Part shown: positions 48,599-59,080 of the stretch, piece after piece
Position numbering within the stretch: the stretch's first letter is position 1
Layout: every line of letters begins with the position of its first letter
Origin: Seison nebaliae
Taxonomy: Eukaryota > Rotifera > Pararotatoria > Seisonacea > Seisonidae
Reading direction: 5' to 3'
Length of the DNA: 59,665 nt
Assembly: GCA_023231475.1 (NCBI GenBank)
Contig: JALJEE010002881.1
Coordinates: 1 to 59,665 of the forward strand
Translations under genes and position numbers: made by a program
The notes under the pieces: model-generated
Database searches by the model: none
Told to the model about the DNA's origin: nothing
Seen by the model: the letters and a program-made list of their open reading frames with translations, nothing else

Positions 48599-49220
48599 TT
48601 AACCTATTCGACTGAGCAACTCCTGTACTTGCATCTCCATTACTAATAGGGAAAGCGTATCAATTAATTCACCAGTTCTTCCACGTTTATCACGTCGAGC
48701 TAGTTTGATAATATCGAGTGCCATCGGATAAAGTTTCCGTACAGTCTCCTCATAATGTTGTTGACGTTGTTGCATTCCATTAATATCTAACGAATGAATC
48801 ATTTCTTTTCGATCACCTTGGTTACGCAATAAGTTACTCGAGAGTGATTGAACTTCTGACGGATTTGGATGTTTAACGAATTCCTTCCGATGATTTAACA
48901 TATTCGGTTGAATTGACGTTCTCTGGTGATGTTGCGGCTGTGAATTTTCTCTTTCGTCATTGATCGATTGGAAAGTTTCGTCTCTTTTACTATTAATATT
49001 ATATGGGCGAACTGAAGTGACTTCCTGGGAAATGAGAAAGAAGATGAAATGAGAGAAAATGAAGAAAGGATAGAACTTTAGTTAACGGTCCACCATTCTG
49101 TAAGCGTACATCCAACAATTCTTCAGGAAATAAAGGTTTGGAGACGATTTGACGAACTGGTAGGGAAGTCAGTATGAGAAGAATTTTCAGGAAGAGTAAT
49201 TGAAATTGACAATGTTTCAT
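48599..49220 (-). CDS. Secreted neuropeptide precursor, possible PDF-like
   Basis: Two exons, 49220-49077 and 49024-48599, give 189 residues. Residues 1-27 form a signal peptide (FQLLFLKILLILTSLPVRQI). A spacer rich in Gln/Asn/Ser follows, with a dibasic site at INSKR. Near the end, KLARRDKR is followed by a 27-residue peptide (48602-48682) containing GELIDTLSLL and ending LLSRIG directly before the stop. The terminal Gly predicts an Ile-amide after RR/KR cleavage. The core GELID(T)L resembles the SELINSL start of arthropod PDF and the AELINGL of nematode PDF. In arthropod PDF precursors the mature peptide is also the last element after KR. Against this, the predicted peptide is longer than the 18 residues of arthropod PDF and lacks SLPKNM. 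The 52-nt intron starts GTTCTA. Secreted amidated peptide: fairly sure. PDF identity: tentative. Confidence 0.7.
48602..48682 (-). other. Predicted mature amidated peptide
   Basis: The 27 codons between the KR cleavage site and the stop. The final Gly would be the amide donor, giving 26 residues. The sequence is amphipathic and helical, with acidic residues early and hydrophobic residues spaced at three and four. Confidence 0.6.
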
Positions 49221-50456
49221 TATGGGATGATTTGCCTGAATTTGAGTTTGGGAGAAATGGAATCTATCACAAGATGGGAAGATAAGATGAAAGAGTGATG
49301 GGGGTGGAAGAAGAATTTCATATATCGAATAAAGTAAATTGTTGGCGATTAGCTCTCTGCCCTCCCTCGATAGAACTGTGAAGATAATTGGTGAAACAAA
49401 TATGGCTAAATAGTATGTAATAAGCTTGATGCTGAGATGTGAAAGGAGGAGAGGTGGTATGATGAATATTGATAAGCATTATTACTTTTATCTAAATAAG
49501 GAATGTATTCCATTCGAAGGTTGGAATATTTTTCCCCCAATGGAATGTTCAAAATCGATATTTGACTTGACGCTAAGGGAGGAAAGATGGTGAAAGAAAA
49601 GGTTGTAGCCTGACTCAATTTCGAAATATATTTGAAACTCAGCCTGATCCGGGAAGGAATGTGAAGAGAAGAGAATAGCCAAGAAGGAAATAATTCGATG
49701 TTGGTTTCATCAGATCGGATCTGTTTCTTTCAGTTCGAGTGGGCCGATTTCGCAATTAGTTTTACGTGTTCATCCGCCTACGACTCTCAAGGAAGAGAGT
49801 GATCAGATAATGAGAACGAGGATATACGATAATATTGAAAAGACAAATTATGAATAGATATCGATTAGGAAATGTCAACTTCCTAATAAATTCTAACCAT
49901 TCAATTTCAGGGAAAGTGAACGATGATAAACTGATAAATGTTATAATCATCTAAATGTTTTTCATCTGATGGTGACAATAAGAAAATGAATTGATGTTTA
50001 TTAGATACGATTGTTCTCCTCATCCCAATCCCGCCCCATTATATACGAGTCAATCGAGATATTGTTTTTCGAGAGTTCTTTGAGAAAAGAAACTGGTTCA
50101 CTATTCAACTTCTGTCTATATATTCCTCTCGATCGAATTCAGTAATTGGTTAATTGATTGTGTAAGATGAATATAACAATAATATTTTCCGATCTACCTT
50201 CTCATCCAACACACATTACTTTCACAATTACTTTATTTTACAACTCTCACATATCGATTTCTCCCGACTATTTCGATTGAGAGTTGAGAATAGTTCACAG
50301 AAACCAGTTTCTGGCTCTTCCCACGTTTTTTTCACCCACGTTTCACCCACAACCATTCAATTTCCAATTAATGAACAATACTCAATATTTGTAGTTGATC
50401 TCATCAACTTATTAATTCTCTTCAAATTATGATATTGCTATAACTTATCTCATTTA

Positions 50457-50494
<38 letters not shown>

Positions 50495-52764
50495 TACACA
50501 CACGAAGACACTCACTTATCCATACTAAATCTATTTCCCCCATTACCCCCGACTCGTTGTCAGATATGTAGAGGTACACAAGTTTCCTTCTCAAGATAAG
50601 CACAGTCGATTGAGGATTTCCCTTCTTAATTTATATTAATCCCCCCTACTTTTCTCTCATCAACAATGATAACACATCTATGAGTCCTTCACTTTCTCCA
50701 GTACAACAGAAGAAGACAACTCAAACAATTATTATAGTAAATTAATCAATTCATTTAAATCCATCAGAATCTGACGATCAGATTATCGTCTATCTTTCTC
50801 ATCTTTACTTCTGCCCAAAGGGGACACGTGTTACTGAGATCTAGGATGATCGTTGTGCAATCATTTGGTGATATTACATTAGAAGTTACGAGTTAAAAGA
50901 GACAGGTAAATTTACGAGATGATATTCTATTAAGTCTTTACATTGTTTTCCTTCAGATTCATTCGATACTTTCGAATCTACACTTCTAATTTTAAAAAAA
51001 TGAAATTTCACCAATTTCACGCATCCTACTTGTTACATCATTCGATTGTTTGATATACCAATCGTCTATCATCCATGTGACGACAGATTGACAATTGGGA
51101 AAGTGCTAAAAGAAAATTTTCATATTATTTCTTCCTTCTTCCCCCCATCACCTTGTCCCAATTTCTTCGTTTTGCTGATTTCTCTGCATTTTTCCTGTTT
51201 ATATTAATGAATTAATCTATCAAATTACCCTTCAACTTAACCCGATTTCTCAGTCATATCTATCCCGAAACTCCCTGCTCTTCAATGACCAGATGACAAA
51301 TAATCCCTGTGTGATTTACCTTGAACAAGTTATTGACTGGTCAATTGTTACTCCTCAAATCAATCGAGTTCCTTATTAATAATTTGGTGCCGGACATATA
51401 GTTGAAATTGACACACTTCTAATCGATGCAACTTACCGCGATAGAACGACAATCGTGGTGTGAACGATTAACAATTATATATTAATCCTCCGAGACAAGC
51501 AAATATCTCTTACTTTCATGACAATCGACAACATTATGGGAAATGAAATTAGCAGTACATTATTAGTACGTTCTGTCCAAAAAACTCAATTTCCTTCAAC
51601 TCTTAATACTACTCACGATCAGTACAATGTGAATAATCATCACAACATTTTTACAAAATTTCATTTCTAATATTTCTTATTTATGTGATTTTCTGAAAGT
51701 GTTATCCGTCGATCATTCGTTCGAGAACGACCATGTCAATGACAGTTCAATATCATCAAATCAACATTTATTTTTATGTAACTTTTCCTGTTTCTGTTCC
51801 ATCAACCGGTTCATATCAATTCATTCAAGTGGTCTACGAAATTGTCTGTCCTAACGAATGATCCGAATGCACGATATTTCAATAACAATCATATTTCAAA
51901 TCATTTCTCTCCAAATTCATGTTAGTAGACTAATTGTAACTATAAATCGACTCTATTTCAGATTTCCTATATGACAGATTGCTAAATGTCAATTCAATTT
52001 TTAATTGCACTAAATCTTTCTCAATCATTGACAATTGGAAAAGTTTGATGGAAACTTTAAATCTCACGAATATTTCCAAGGACAAATAAACATCATATGA
52101 TGTAACTTTATAAACAATTTCCATTTGATTCTCTACTAATTTCCACTAATTAACGACATATTGACTGACATATCAAATTAATAGTCGTTTACTAGGTTTA
52201 ATCAGTTTAATATCCGTTCATTATCAAATCATCAACAATGTTCAATGTCTGATCCCAAATTGATATTCGGAGGAACAACTCCTAATTCAATTCATTCACT
52301 AATATTATTTCTTTCTTTTTTACAAACAAAAAATAAATTATCAACAACAAAATTATTCTCCAGAATAATTAAGCGGAAAAAAGATCGAAAGAGAATTTAA
52401 CTTACAAAAATTCAGTAAACGAAAAATATCCCCGAACTTTCTTTTTACTAACTTACTTGTAAATATTTTTCTTTCTTCATTATTAGATTTGGCATTAAAA
52501 AAAAATCGGGGATAGCTTCCTTTTTTTTCATATTTTCTTAAGAAAGAGAAACATCAGAGATAACTTCCTTAAAAGTCTTATTTCGACTCTTTATTTTAAG
52601 TTTATCATATTCTTATGTGTATACGTTTAATGAGGGCAAATTGAGAATAGACTTTAATTTTAAAGAAAGAAATCAAATTTTGTAAAGATTAGTTTCATGA
52701 AAAAATTTTGATGAGCGAATGATTCCATTAATGAATTGGAAAAATCGAGCGATCCATTTTAAAC
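49221..52764. other. Gene-poor 3.5-kb spacer
   Basis: No supported gene on either strand. It contains an AC repeat and otherwise unremarkable AT-rich sequence. As it lies upstream of the neuropeptide-like gene (-) and of sepiapterin reductase (+), it may hold cell-type-specific regulatory DNA. Confidence 0.45.
50462..50492 (+). repeat. AC microsatellite
   Basis: Fifteen uninterrupted AC units followed by a short ATACACACAC continuation. Confidence 0.9.
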
Positions 52765-53577
52765 ATGAATCGTTGGTTAGTTCTCGTAACGGGTGGTAGT
52801 CGTGGAATTGGTGAAGCTATAGTACGTAAATGGTACAAAGCGTCTCCAGACAATTCTTCAATAGTTCTCCTAGCTAGAAATGGAATATTGATGGAGAAAA
52901 TCATCAAGGATTTAGAAACGAATGAAAAACGGAATATTCAAATACAATCGATAATTTACGATATGAAATTATTAACTGACAAATTAACAGCGCGACAGAT
53001 TTTGCAGAAGACATCGATTGAATTGAAAAATTTCTCGAAGATATTCTTCTTCCTCAATCATGGAACGATTGAATTGGGGAAATTGAGTGAAATCAATGAC
53101 AATAAACGACTAGCTGATAATTATCAGATTAATATCAATTCTTTATTATTCTTCGTAAACGGTTTCCGCGATTGGTTCACACAACAAGCTCATCCAAATA
53201 TTAACCGAGTTCACCTTATCAATTCGAGTTCATTGGCAGCTGTCAAATGTTTTCCATTAAAAGGATTGTATTGTATTCGTTAGTTCTTTCAAGTTTTTCT
53301 CTCTAAAATTTTATTTTCTACATTCAAAATTTCAGATAAATATGGTAGAGAAGCATTAATAACAACGTTCGCTTTAGAGGAAGAAAATGAAGGATGGAAA
53401 TATCTAAATTATGCTCCCGGTCCAGTCGATACGGATATGTTACATGAAATTTTCAGATTACAAGGAAAAGAAGGATTTCGTACAATTCTCACTCCTCAAC
53501 AAACCATCGAGAGATTATATGGGATTTTAGAGAAAGATGATTATCAAACAGGTAATCATATCGACTATTTCGATTGA
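52765..53577 (+). CDS. Spr: Sepiapterin reductase
   Basis: Two exons, 52765-53278 and 53336-53577, give 251 residues (human 261). It is a short-chain dehydrogenase with the NADPH motif VTGGSRGIGEA at the N-terminus, ARN after beta-2, a catalytic Ser in LINSSSLAA, and YxxxK formed across the intron (YCIHK). C-terminal blocks are specific for sepiapterin reductase: YLNYAPGPVDTDM and LEKDDYQTGNHIDYFD (human VLNYAPGPLDTDM, LEKDEFKSGAHVDFYD). The enzyme does the last step of tetrahydrobiopterin synthesis, the cofactor of aromatic amino acid hydroxylases. The 57-nt intron starts GTTAGT, and the catalytic Lys is encoded only if it is removed. The expected NAG loop reads NHG. It converges with the 711-residue gene, with 53 bp between stops. 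Confidence 0.93.
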
Positions 53578-53630
53578 ATTTTAATATTTAATAATATATA
53601 TAATAATATTTAATTTAATATATTAGGAAA

Positions 53631-55766
53631 TTATGCTTCTATTAATGATTTGACATGATCAATTTGCATATAAAGTAAATCTAATTGCAAAATTGCAAAT
53701 TCGAAATCTCTCTGCATTTCTTTTTCATTATCCGAGTTCATTATTGAAGCGCGTTGTACGCGAAGAAGATGTCGACCTTCTTCTATCTGACTAATTAATC
53801 GTTGGACGAAATTATTAATAATTGATCGTTCATCAATTTTTTGGAATGCTGCAACGTCCTTCTTATATTGATGTTGTGGAGATAGTTGGAGGATATTCAT
53901 CTTCTTCATCAATATATATTTCAATATATTTACTTGTGCTAACAACGGATAATTCCAATCGACAAACTTATTAGGAGGAATATAAAAAAGATAATTGAAT
54001 AAATAATCATCATCCATTGTCAAAATTGTTCGTTGAATGAAATTTTCATCAATCCGATCTTTTTCAACGATTAAATTTATCATAAATTCAGTTGTTCCAA
54101 TAATCGAAAATTCTTGAAGAGCCATAATATTTGGATGTGTCTCGATGGGATGTGAAGACAATTGAAAACGAGTCATTTTATCAACCACATTTCCTTTCGT
54201 TTTCTCCATCTCATAATGAATGGAATTCCTTTCGGAGAAGATCTTGATTATATTGAGAAGAGGTTCATCTTCCAAATTGTTAGTGAGAACGTTTCGGATA
54301 ACTTCCAACATTAGATTTCTCACGTAGAAAGAATGTGTTGAAGGAATCATCTGAAAGAAGTAGCCCAATAATTGAATTAAAGGAAGAGGAGGGGAATCTG
54401 TTACGATCATCTCTTCGAAACGTCCAAAAAAATTGAGATTGTCTGTTAAATTATTGAAATAAATCGAATTTTTGGTCGTTCTATAGAGAGGCAGTTGTGC
54501 AGTTATCTCATTTTCTTCAATTAGAAAAGAGAAATTTTTAGTATTAAAAAAATATGAGAATTTCTTCGGTCCTCCAATCGAATGATCTGACGATGTCATC
54601 ACTTCACAATTATCCATTGCTCGTTGGAAGAGTAAAATGAACTTCTCACTTAATGTAACTGACAAATTGAAAAAGTTGAAATTGTCGTTGTCGATTATGG
54701 GTCGATATAAGAATGGTAATCGATCTGAATCACTGATTAGATGTAAATGAAAGAAACTGACCATAGGAGCCAGGAGAAAAGTTTGAATATTATCATAGTC
54801 ATGAAAGAAATCAGCGTCACCATATTTCGGACTGAAATAGAAGATGAAGAAGAGAAAGAAATAAATTTCGAATTTCTTTATGATTTTATCATATACCGAT
54901 TGGAGATCATATATATGATTTTTTATCATTTCTAATATTTCTGGATACATGGACTGAAGAGATTTTTCCACAGGCGCATAAGCATATCCCAAATGATGAC
55001 TTTTAAAAATACTCTCTATCTCTTCAGTAAATCCTTCGTAAAATAGTGTTCGACCACATTCATCTCGTAACATTAACGAATGAAGTTGTTGGGGATAACC
55101 CAAATAATCGTTCGTCCATGGAATATTCATCATCATTTTCGATAGGAAATTGGTAAAGCAATCTTTCTTCCTACTATAGGGGAACATAAAACATATTATT
55201 TTTTTCATATCGTATTGACGACGTTCTACTGCAGTCTCGTATTCTTTCGCCATTATTTTCTCATACACTTCCAGTCCTTTATCTCGTCGCCACATATGAT
55301 ATTTGAATTGGAATTTACGATTCTCATCCATTTCTACAGTATAATCAATCGTTGTATGTAACTTTTCTAATTTATCCATGATTTTCTCCATTTTCGATTT
55401 GGACCAATTCACATGTCGTCTACTTATTTCAACAGTGGTATTTGTTTCTGCTTTTGAAAGAAACTTCATAAAACTATAAATCCCGTCAAATCCCAACTTA
55501 CTATCTGAATAGTTCATTTCATCGAATTTCTCATTAACTGCATCGACGAAATGTTTTAAAACGAAACAAGAATTAAAAATTGGAATGCGTTCTATAAATG
55601 TGAAGGTTTCAGGCCTAGATAACGACCCGGAAAGGATTATTCGTGCGAGATTTATATAGTTGTCTGGACACCAAGCAGTATTGTAATTTTGAAAAGCAAA
55701 ATGTAATTCTTCTGGCATTCGAGATCGCATTTGAGTAAAATAAAAATCGGACGTCTGGTTATCCAT
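53631..55766 (-). CDS. 711-residue orphan protein
   Basis: Long single frame. The start used is the first ATG, giving MDNQTSDFYFTQMRSRMPEE; the frame is open 12 codons further upstream without an ATG. I recognise no family. It appears mostly helical and acidic/aromatic-rich, with a hydrophobic Phe-rich run near residue 310 (FEIYFFLFFIFYF) that might be a membrane segment. There is no signal peptide and no Cys/His cluster. Segments such as ECGRTLFYEGFTEEIESIFK look like folded protein and not low complexity. It lies between sepiapterin reductase and the chitin-binding protein gene, 190 bp from the latter. Confidence 0.8.
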   Translation of the reverse strand: MDNQTSDFYFTQMRSRMPEELHFAFQNYNTAWCPDNYINLARIILSGSLSRPETFTFIERIPIFNSCFVLKHFVDAVNEKFDEMNYSDSKLGFDGIYSFMKFLSKAETNTTVEISRRHVNWSKSKMEKIMDKLEKLHTTIDYTVEMDENRKFQFKYHMWRRDKGLEVYEKIMAKEYETAVERRQYDMKKIICFMFPYSRKKDCFTNFLSKMMMNIPWTNDYLGYPQQLHSLMLRDECGRTLFYEGFTEEIESIFKSHHLGYAYAPVEKSLQSMYPEILEMIKNHIYDLQSVYDKIIKKFEIYFFLFFIFYFSPKYGDADFFHDYDNIQTFLLAPMVSFFHLHLISDSDRLPFLYRPIIDNDNFNFFNLSVTLSEKFILLFQRAMDNCEVMTSSDHSIGGPKKFSYFFNTKNFSFLIEENEITAQLPLYRTTKNSIYFNNLTDNLNFFGRFEEMIVTDSPPLPLIQLLGYFFQMIPSTHSFYVRNLMLEVIRNVLTNNLEDEPLLNIIKIFSERNSIHYEMEKTKGNVVDKMTRFQLSSHPIETHPNIMALQEFSIIGTTEFMINLIVEKDRIDENFIQRTILTMDDDYLFNYLFYIPPNKFVDWNYPLLAQVNILKYILMKKMNILQLSPQHQYKKDVAAFQKIDERSIINNFVQRLISQIEEGRHLLRVQRASIMNSDNEKEMQRDFEFAILQLDLLYMQIDHVKSLIEA

Positions 55767-55955
55767 CTCTTGATAATTGAGAAACACACTTTCTGGATTC
55801 AACTTATTCGACTTTGAAGTAGGAAATTTTTTTGTTAAGAAATTTTTAAAACGAAACGAGATAAAATGAGCTTTATATTTATTTATGAAAATTTTATAAT
55901 TAAAATTTTATAATTTATATTTTATAATTTAAATTTAATCATTCTCCTCGTCTTA

Positions 55956-56687
55956 CTAATAACAACCCACGTTCTCCGGATGATCACATACATGAAGTGC
56001 TGGATTGAATACTGTGCCCGGTCCACAATTCATGACAGTAGCTCTACCAGCAGTATCACAAGAGACGAATGTTCGACAATTGGCACCATTTGCTGATAAA
56101 TGTGAATTGGCATCACATCCACCTCCGACACCTGCGCCTCCTCCTACTGCACCACCATTAGGTGCAGCACGAAAACCAGGAGCATATCCACCATTAGGAT
56201 AACCTGCATATCCGCCATTTGAATAACCGGCATATCCTGCATATCCACCGTTCGGATAACCGGCATAACCTCCATTGTTATAACCGCCATATCCTGCATA
56301 TCCTCCATTCGGATATCCAGCATAACCTCCATTAGCATAACCTGCATTAGGATAAGCACCATATCCGTTATTGGGATAACCTGCATAACCACCACCATAA
56401 TTTGGAGCGGCATAATATCCTCCAGCATAACCATTATAATATCGTCGTTGTCGTTCGACGTATTTACAACGATTAGTTCGATAATGTGGAACACATGTTT
56501 GTCGTTCGATAACGAAAACGGTGTTATTAGGACATGAACGCACCGTTAATACGGAACAGTCTACATAAGAGTGACATGATTCTGGAGGATATTGAACTTT
56601 ATTTTTTTGATTTCGGGCACACAAGAAAGTTTTGGTGGCATAAGATATGTTTATGAAAAGTAATAGAGGAATTATTAAACGAAGCAT
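55956..56687 (-). CDS. Chitin-binding protein with two ChtBD2 domains
   Basis: Single exon, 243 residues. Residues 1-17 form a signal peptide (MLRLIIPLLLFINISYA). A first peritrophin-A/CBM14 domain (about 22-75) has six Cys: FLCAR, ESCHSYVDC, VRSCPNNTVF, QTCVPH and NRC. A Gly/Tyr-rich spacer (about 85-175) repeats GGYAGYPN about ten times. A second six-Cys domain (about 190-243) has CDANSH, NCRTFVSC, NCGPGTVFNP and VCDH...GCY. The family binds chitin in cuticle or peritrophic matrix. The GGYAGYP repeat resembles cuticular and silk-like spacers, so a flexible cuticle linker is likely. A TATA box sits at the right distance upstream. Confidence 0.92.
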   Translation of the reverse strand: MLRLIIPLLLFINISYATKTFLCARNQKNKVQYPPESCHSYVDCSVLTVRSCPNNTVFVIERQTCVPHYRTNRCKYVERQRRYYNGYAGGYYAAPNYGGGYAGYPNNGYGAYPNAGYANGGYAGYPNGGYAGYGGYNNGGYAGYPNGGYAGYAGYSNGGYAGYPNGGYAPGFRAAPNGGAVGGGAGVGGGCDANSHLSANGANCRTFVSCDTAGRATVMNCGPGTVFNPALHVCDHPENVGCY

Positions 56688-56734
56688 TTCTGGTAATTAT
56701 TTCTCACAAACTCGTCCAATATCAGAAGGAGTAG

Positions 56735-56742
56735 CCTTTATA
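56735..56742 (-). promoter_or_regulatory. TATA box of the chitin-binding protein gene
   Basis: On the minus strand TATAAAGG lies 48-55 bp upstream of the ATG at 56687. A start 25-30 bp downstream gives a 5' UTR of about 20-25 nt. Strong TATA promoters are typical of highly expressed cuticle genes. Confidence 0.7.
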
Positions 56743-56923
56743 CGATCAATGGATCGATGTGTCATGGACATGTTAACAGCAAACAGGAAACATTATCATC
56801 ATTCGAATTTGAGTTTTGTTTATAAGAATTTCATTTTTATTTATTAAAATTTCCACTTTTGTTTATTGGGAATTGTCAGTTTTGTTTATTTGAACAAAAA
56901 GAAAAAAGAGAATTCTATACAAA

Positions 56924-58549
56924 TTAAATTGGAATCAATTCTTCGAATGAATTCGCCTCTTCATCAATGTCACTAATTAACATTTCTCTCAATTGATTCG
57001 ATACATCGATTGCTCGATTCATATGGGTAGATAAAATAAATACCAAAAATCGTTCCGGTTCAAAATAATAATAAGAATTCTCATTCTCTAACATTGTAGA
57101 GACGGTTTTTATACTCGTTGTCGATGGTTCCATAGCTGCTGAAATTGATTGGAGAACTTTTGATGAGTTTTTCATTGTCGTCTTCTTTTTGGATGAGAGT
57201 TTAGTAGGATCACTTTCTAAATGCATTGGGGAGAAATTTAAAGAAATTGTCCCACACTCTAAAAAATGTTTATTCGATTCAGAAATTTCATTCGATTCTT
57301 CATCCACCGAATACAATGTGAAATATTTGAATAAATTATATGAATTTGTCTTGTAACAGACGAATTCGATGGATATCGTTATCTCGGATTGTGGGGCAAG
57401 TGTTAATGTCGCTCTAGTTCGACCTTTCCAAAATAATATGATTTTTTCTCTTTCATAAATTGGTGTGAATTCATAAATGAAAGAAATAGTATTGATTGAT
57501 TGATTTGTGATGAGGAAAGTTAACTGATGAATCTCGTCACTCATATATGTGAAAGAAGGAGATATTGGCATGATTTTAATTGAACGTTTATGATCATTAT
57601 CATCATTTCTTAACATTGGATAAGTTTTACTTTTAAATTTCGATCTTAACATATAAAGTTTGGGAAATTGTAATTCGATGAATCGAGTGACTAAATGAGC
57701 CGATTCACCTGTCCATCGATTCCATCGAATATCTACCGATCCCAATTTACGATCATTTCTCGAATGATTCTTTTTAGATAAAAGATAAAAAATTAAATTT
57801 CTCTTCTCATTCGGTTTCATTGATATGACATCTATTTCATTCTTTTTCTTATGAAGGAGATGATGATAAATATCTCCATTTTTGGTTGATTGGAAAGAAT
57901 CGTTAATATTAATCAATTTCAATTGTGGTAAAGGAAGAAAGTTGACTTTCGATAAAATTATCGATTCATTCGTTATATTTTTCAATGATATCGCCACAAT
58001 AGTTAAATTGTTTGTTGAGAAGAAAGCGTTGGATTCCATATGGAATGGTGATCGTATGACGAGATTATATTGCTTCATAAATGAAGAGACACTGTCATCT
58101 AAACGATGATAAATAACTCGACAAATGATTGTGGCATATCCCACAGTATTTATATGATAACGTATCGTACCGTCGAAAGAACCGTTGAGAGCCTTCAAAC
58201 CTTTTTGACAATCGAACGTTCGTTGAAAGAGTAAATCATGTTTCTTCAACAATTCAATAGAGACGTGTAATTTTAATGATTTAATTGGAAATGTATTCAT
58301 ATTTTTCAAATGAATATAAGCAGTAAACTCTTCGCCCAAATATGCACTGCTACATAAATGAGGTACACGTATTATTCCACTGGGAATCAATGGTTTCGAT
58401 TCCATATTCCATCGTAATAAACCGCGATCTAAATATTTGAGATTTGTTGACTCCAAATCCAAATCATCTGCTAATCCAAATGACACATTTGATAATCGCA
58501 TCACCTTCATCGAAATTTTGTGATCGAACTTTTCATTCTGTTTAGCCAT
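56924..58549 (-). CDS. TRAPPC13: TRAPP complex subunit 13
   Basis: Single exon, 541 residues. The N-terminus ISMKVMRLSNVSFG matches TRAPPC13 (LALKVMRLTKPTLF). IIRVPHLCSSAYLGEEFTAY matches its LTLPQNFGNIFLGETFSSY, and VGYATIICRVIYHRLDD and LGSVDIRWNRWTGESAHLV match later blocks. TRAPPC13 is an Ig-like beta-sandwich subunit of metazoan TRAPPIII (Rab1 GEF, ER-Golgi traffic and autophagy). The protein is about 120 residues longer than human. The additional C-terminus (about 425-541) is Ser/Lys/Thr-rich, then EPERFLVFILSTHMN and an acidic end. I know of no equivalent for that tail. Confidence 0.88.
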   Translation of the reverse strand: MAKQNEKFDHKISMKVMRLSNVSFGLADDLDLESTNLKYLDRGLLRWNMESKPLIPSGIIRVPHLCSSAYLGEEFTAYIHLKNMNTFPIKSLKLHVSIELLKKHDLLFQRTFDCQKGLKALNGSFDGTIRYHINTVGYATIICRVIYHRLDDSVSSFMKQYNLVIRSPFHMESNAFFSTNNLTIVAISLKNITNESIILSKVNFLPLPQLKLININDSFQSTKNGDIYHHLLHKKKNEIDVISMKPNEKRNLIFYLLSKKNHSRNDRKLGSVDIRWNRWTGESAHLVTRFIELQFPKLYMLRSKFKSKTYPMLRNDDNDHKRSIKIMPISPSFTYMSDEIHQLTFLITNQSINTISFIYEFTPIYEREKIILFWKGRTRATLTLAPQSEITISIEFVCYKTNSYNLFKYFTLYSVDEESNEISESNKHFLECGTISLNFSPMHLESDPTKLSSKKKTTMKNSSKVLQSISAAMEPSTTSIKTVSTMLENENSYYYFEPERFLVFILSTHMNRAIDVSNQLREMLISDIDEEANSFEELIPI

Positions 58550-58789
58550 CTGGTCTCACTAAATTTTCATCAACATTTATTTCTAATTTTTTTCCACTCT
58601 TCATTATGCTTACTTTACAAAAATTTTTAAGTTTTCCAATTCGATTAGTTAATCGTTAAACGGCTCTCATCAGCCAGAATAAAACTGATTCGTAATCAAA
58701 CGAATATTTATTATTATGTAAAATTATTATTATTACCATTTTTAATCTTTAAATTATCATTTATACACCGACGAACATTTAAATTATAT
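58550..58789. other. Spacer upstream of TRAPPC13
   Basis: AT-rich, 240 bp. Contains a copy of the ACAAAAATTTTTAAGTTTT motif also seen near 40.1 kb. It is probably the TRAPPC13 promoter. Confidence 0.4.
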
Positions 58790-59080
58790 TTACGTTCTTT
58801 CCAGTTCAATACATTCTTTTATAAAATTTGAAGACGATTTACGTTGAAGACGACATTCATTCTTACACGTTGGAATTACATAACGATTTATTGCTTTCTC
58901 GAAATTGATACGTTGTAGAGAAATCAACAAAATGAGAGCGAGATGATCAGACAATGTAAATTTCTCTGATATAAAACAATGATGAACATTCATAGATAAA
59001 TTGTTGGAAATTAAACAATGATCGATCCAGGAAACACCATTAGGAGAACGAAAAGTAACAGAATAATCAGAATTACATAG
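58790..59080 (-). mobile_element. LINE endonuclease remnant
   Basis: On the minus strand an open segment reads CNSDYSVTFRSPNGVSWIDH, CLISNNL, then FTLSDHLALILL. This is the C-terminal end of an AP-like endonuclease domain of non-LTR retrotransposons: the TFxSxxGxSxID-x-LxS block followed by the SDH catalytic motif. About 95 codons remain, with a stop shortly after the linker, and no reverse transcriptase follows. The upstream part of the domain is cut off where the adjacent GATC-rich element begins. The clade (CR1/RTE/Jockey-like) cannot be settled. It is a truncated fragment. Confidence 0.7.

Noticed and set aside
48599-48700. Reading the terminal peptide as a CRF-like (DH44) hormone
   Set aside because: The Ile-amide end would fit, but the SLSI..PLDVLR start and the long central helix of DH44 are missing. 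PDF-like is the better of two weak matches.
54832-54898. Possible 67-nt intron inside the 711-residue gene (GTATAT to TTTCAG)
   Set aside because: Removing it shifts the frame and gives a stop within six codons. The Phe-rich stretch is better read as coding, possibly membrane-spanning.
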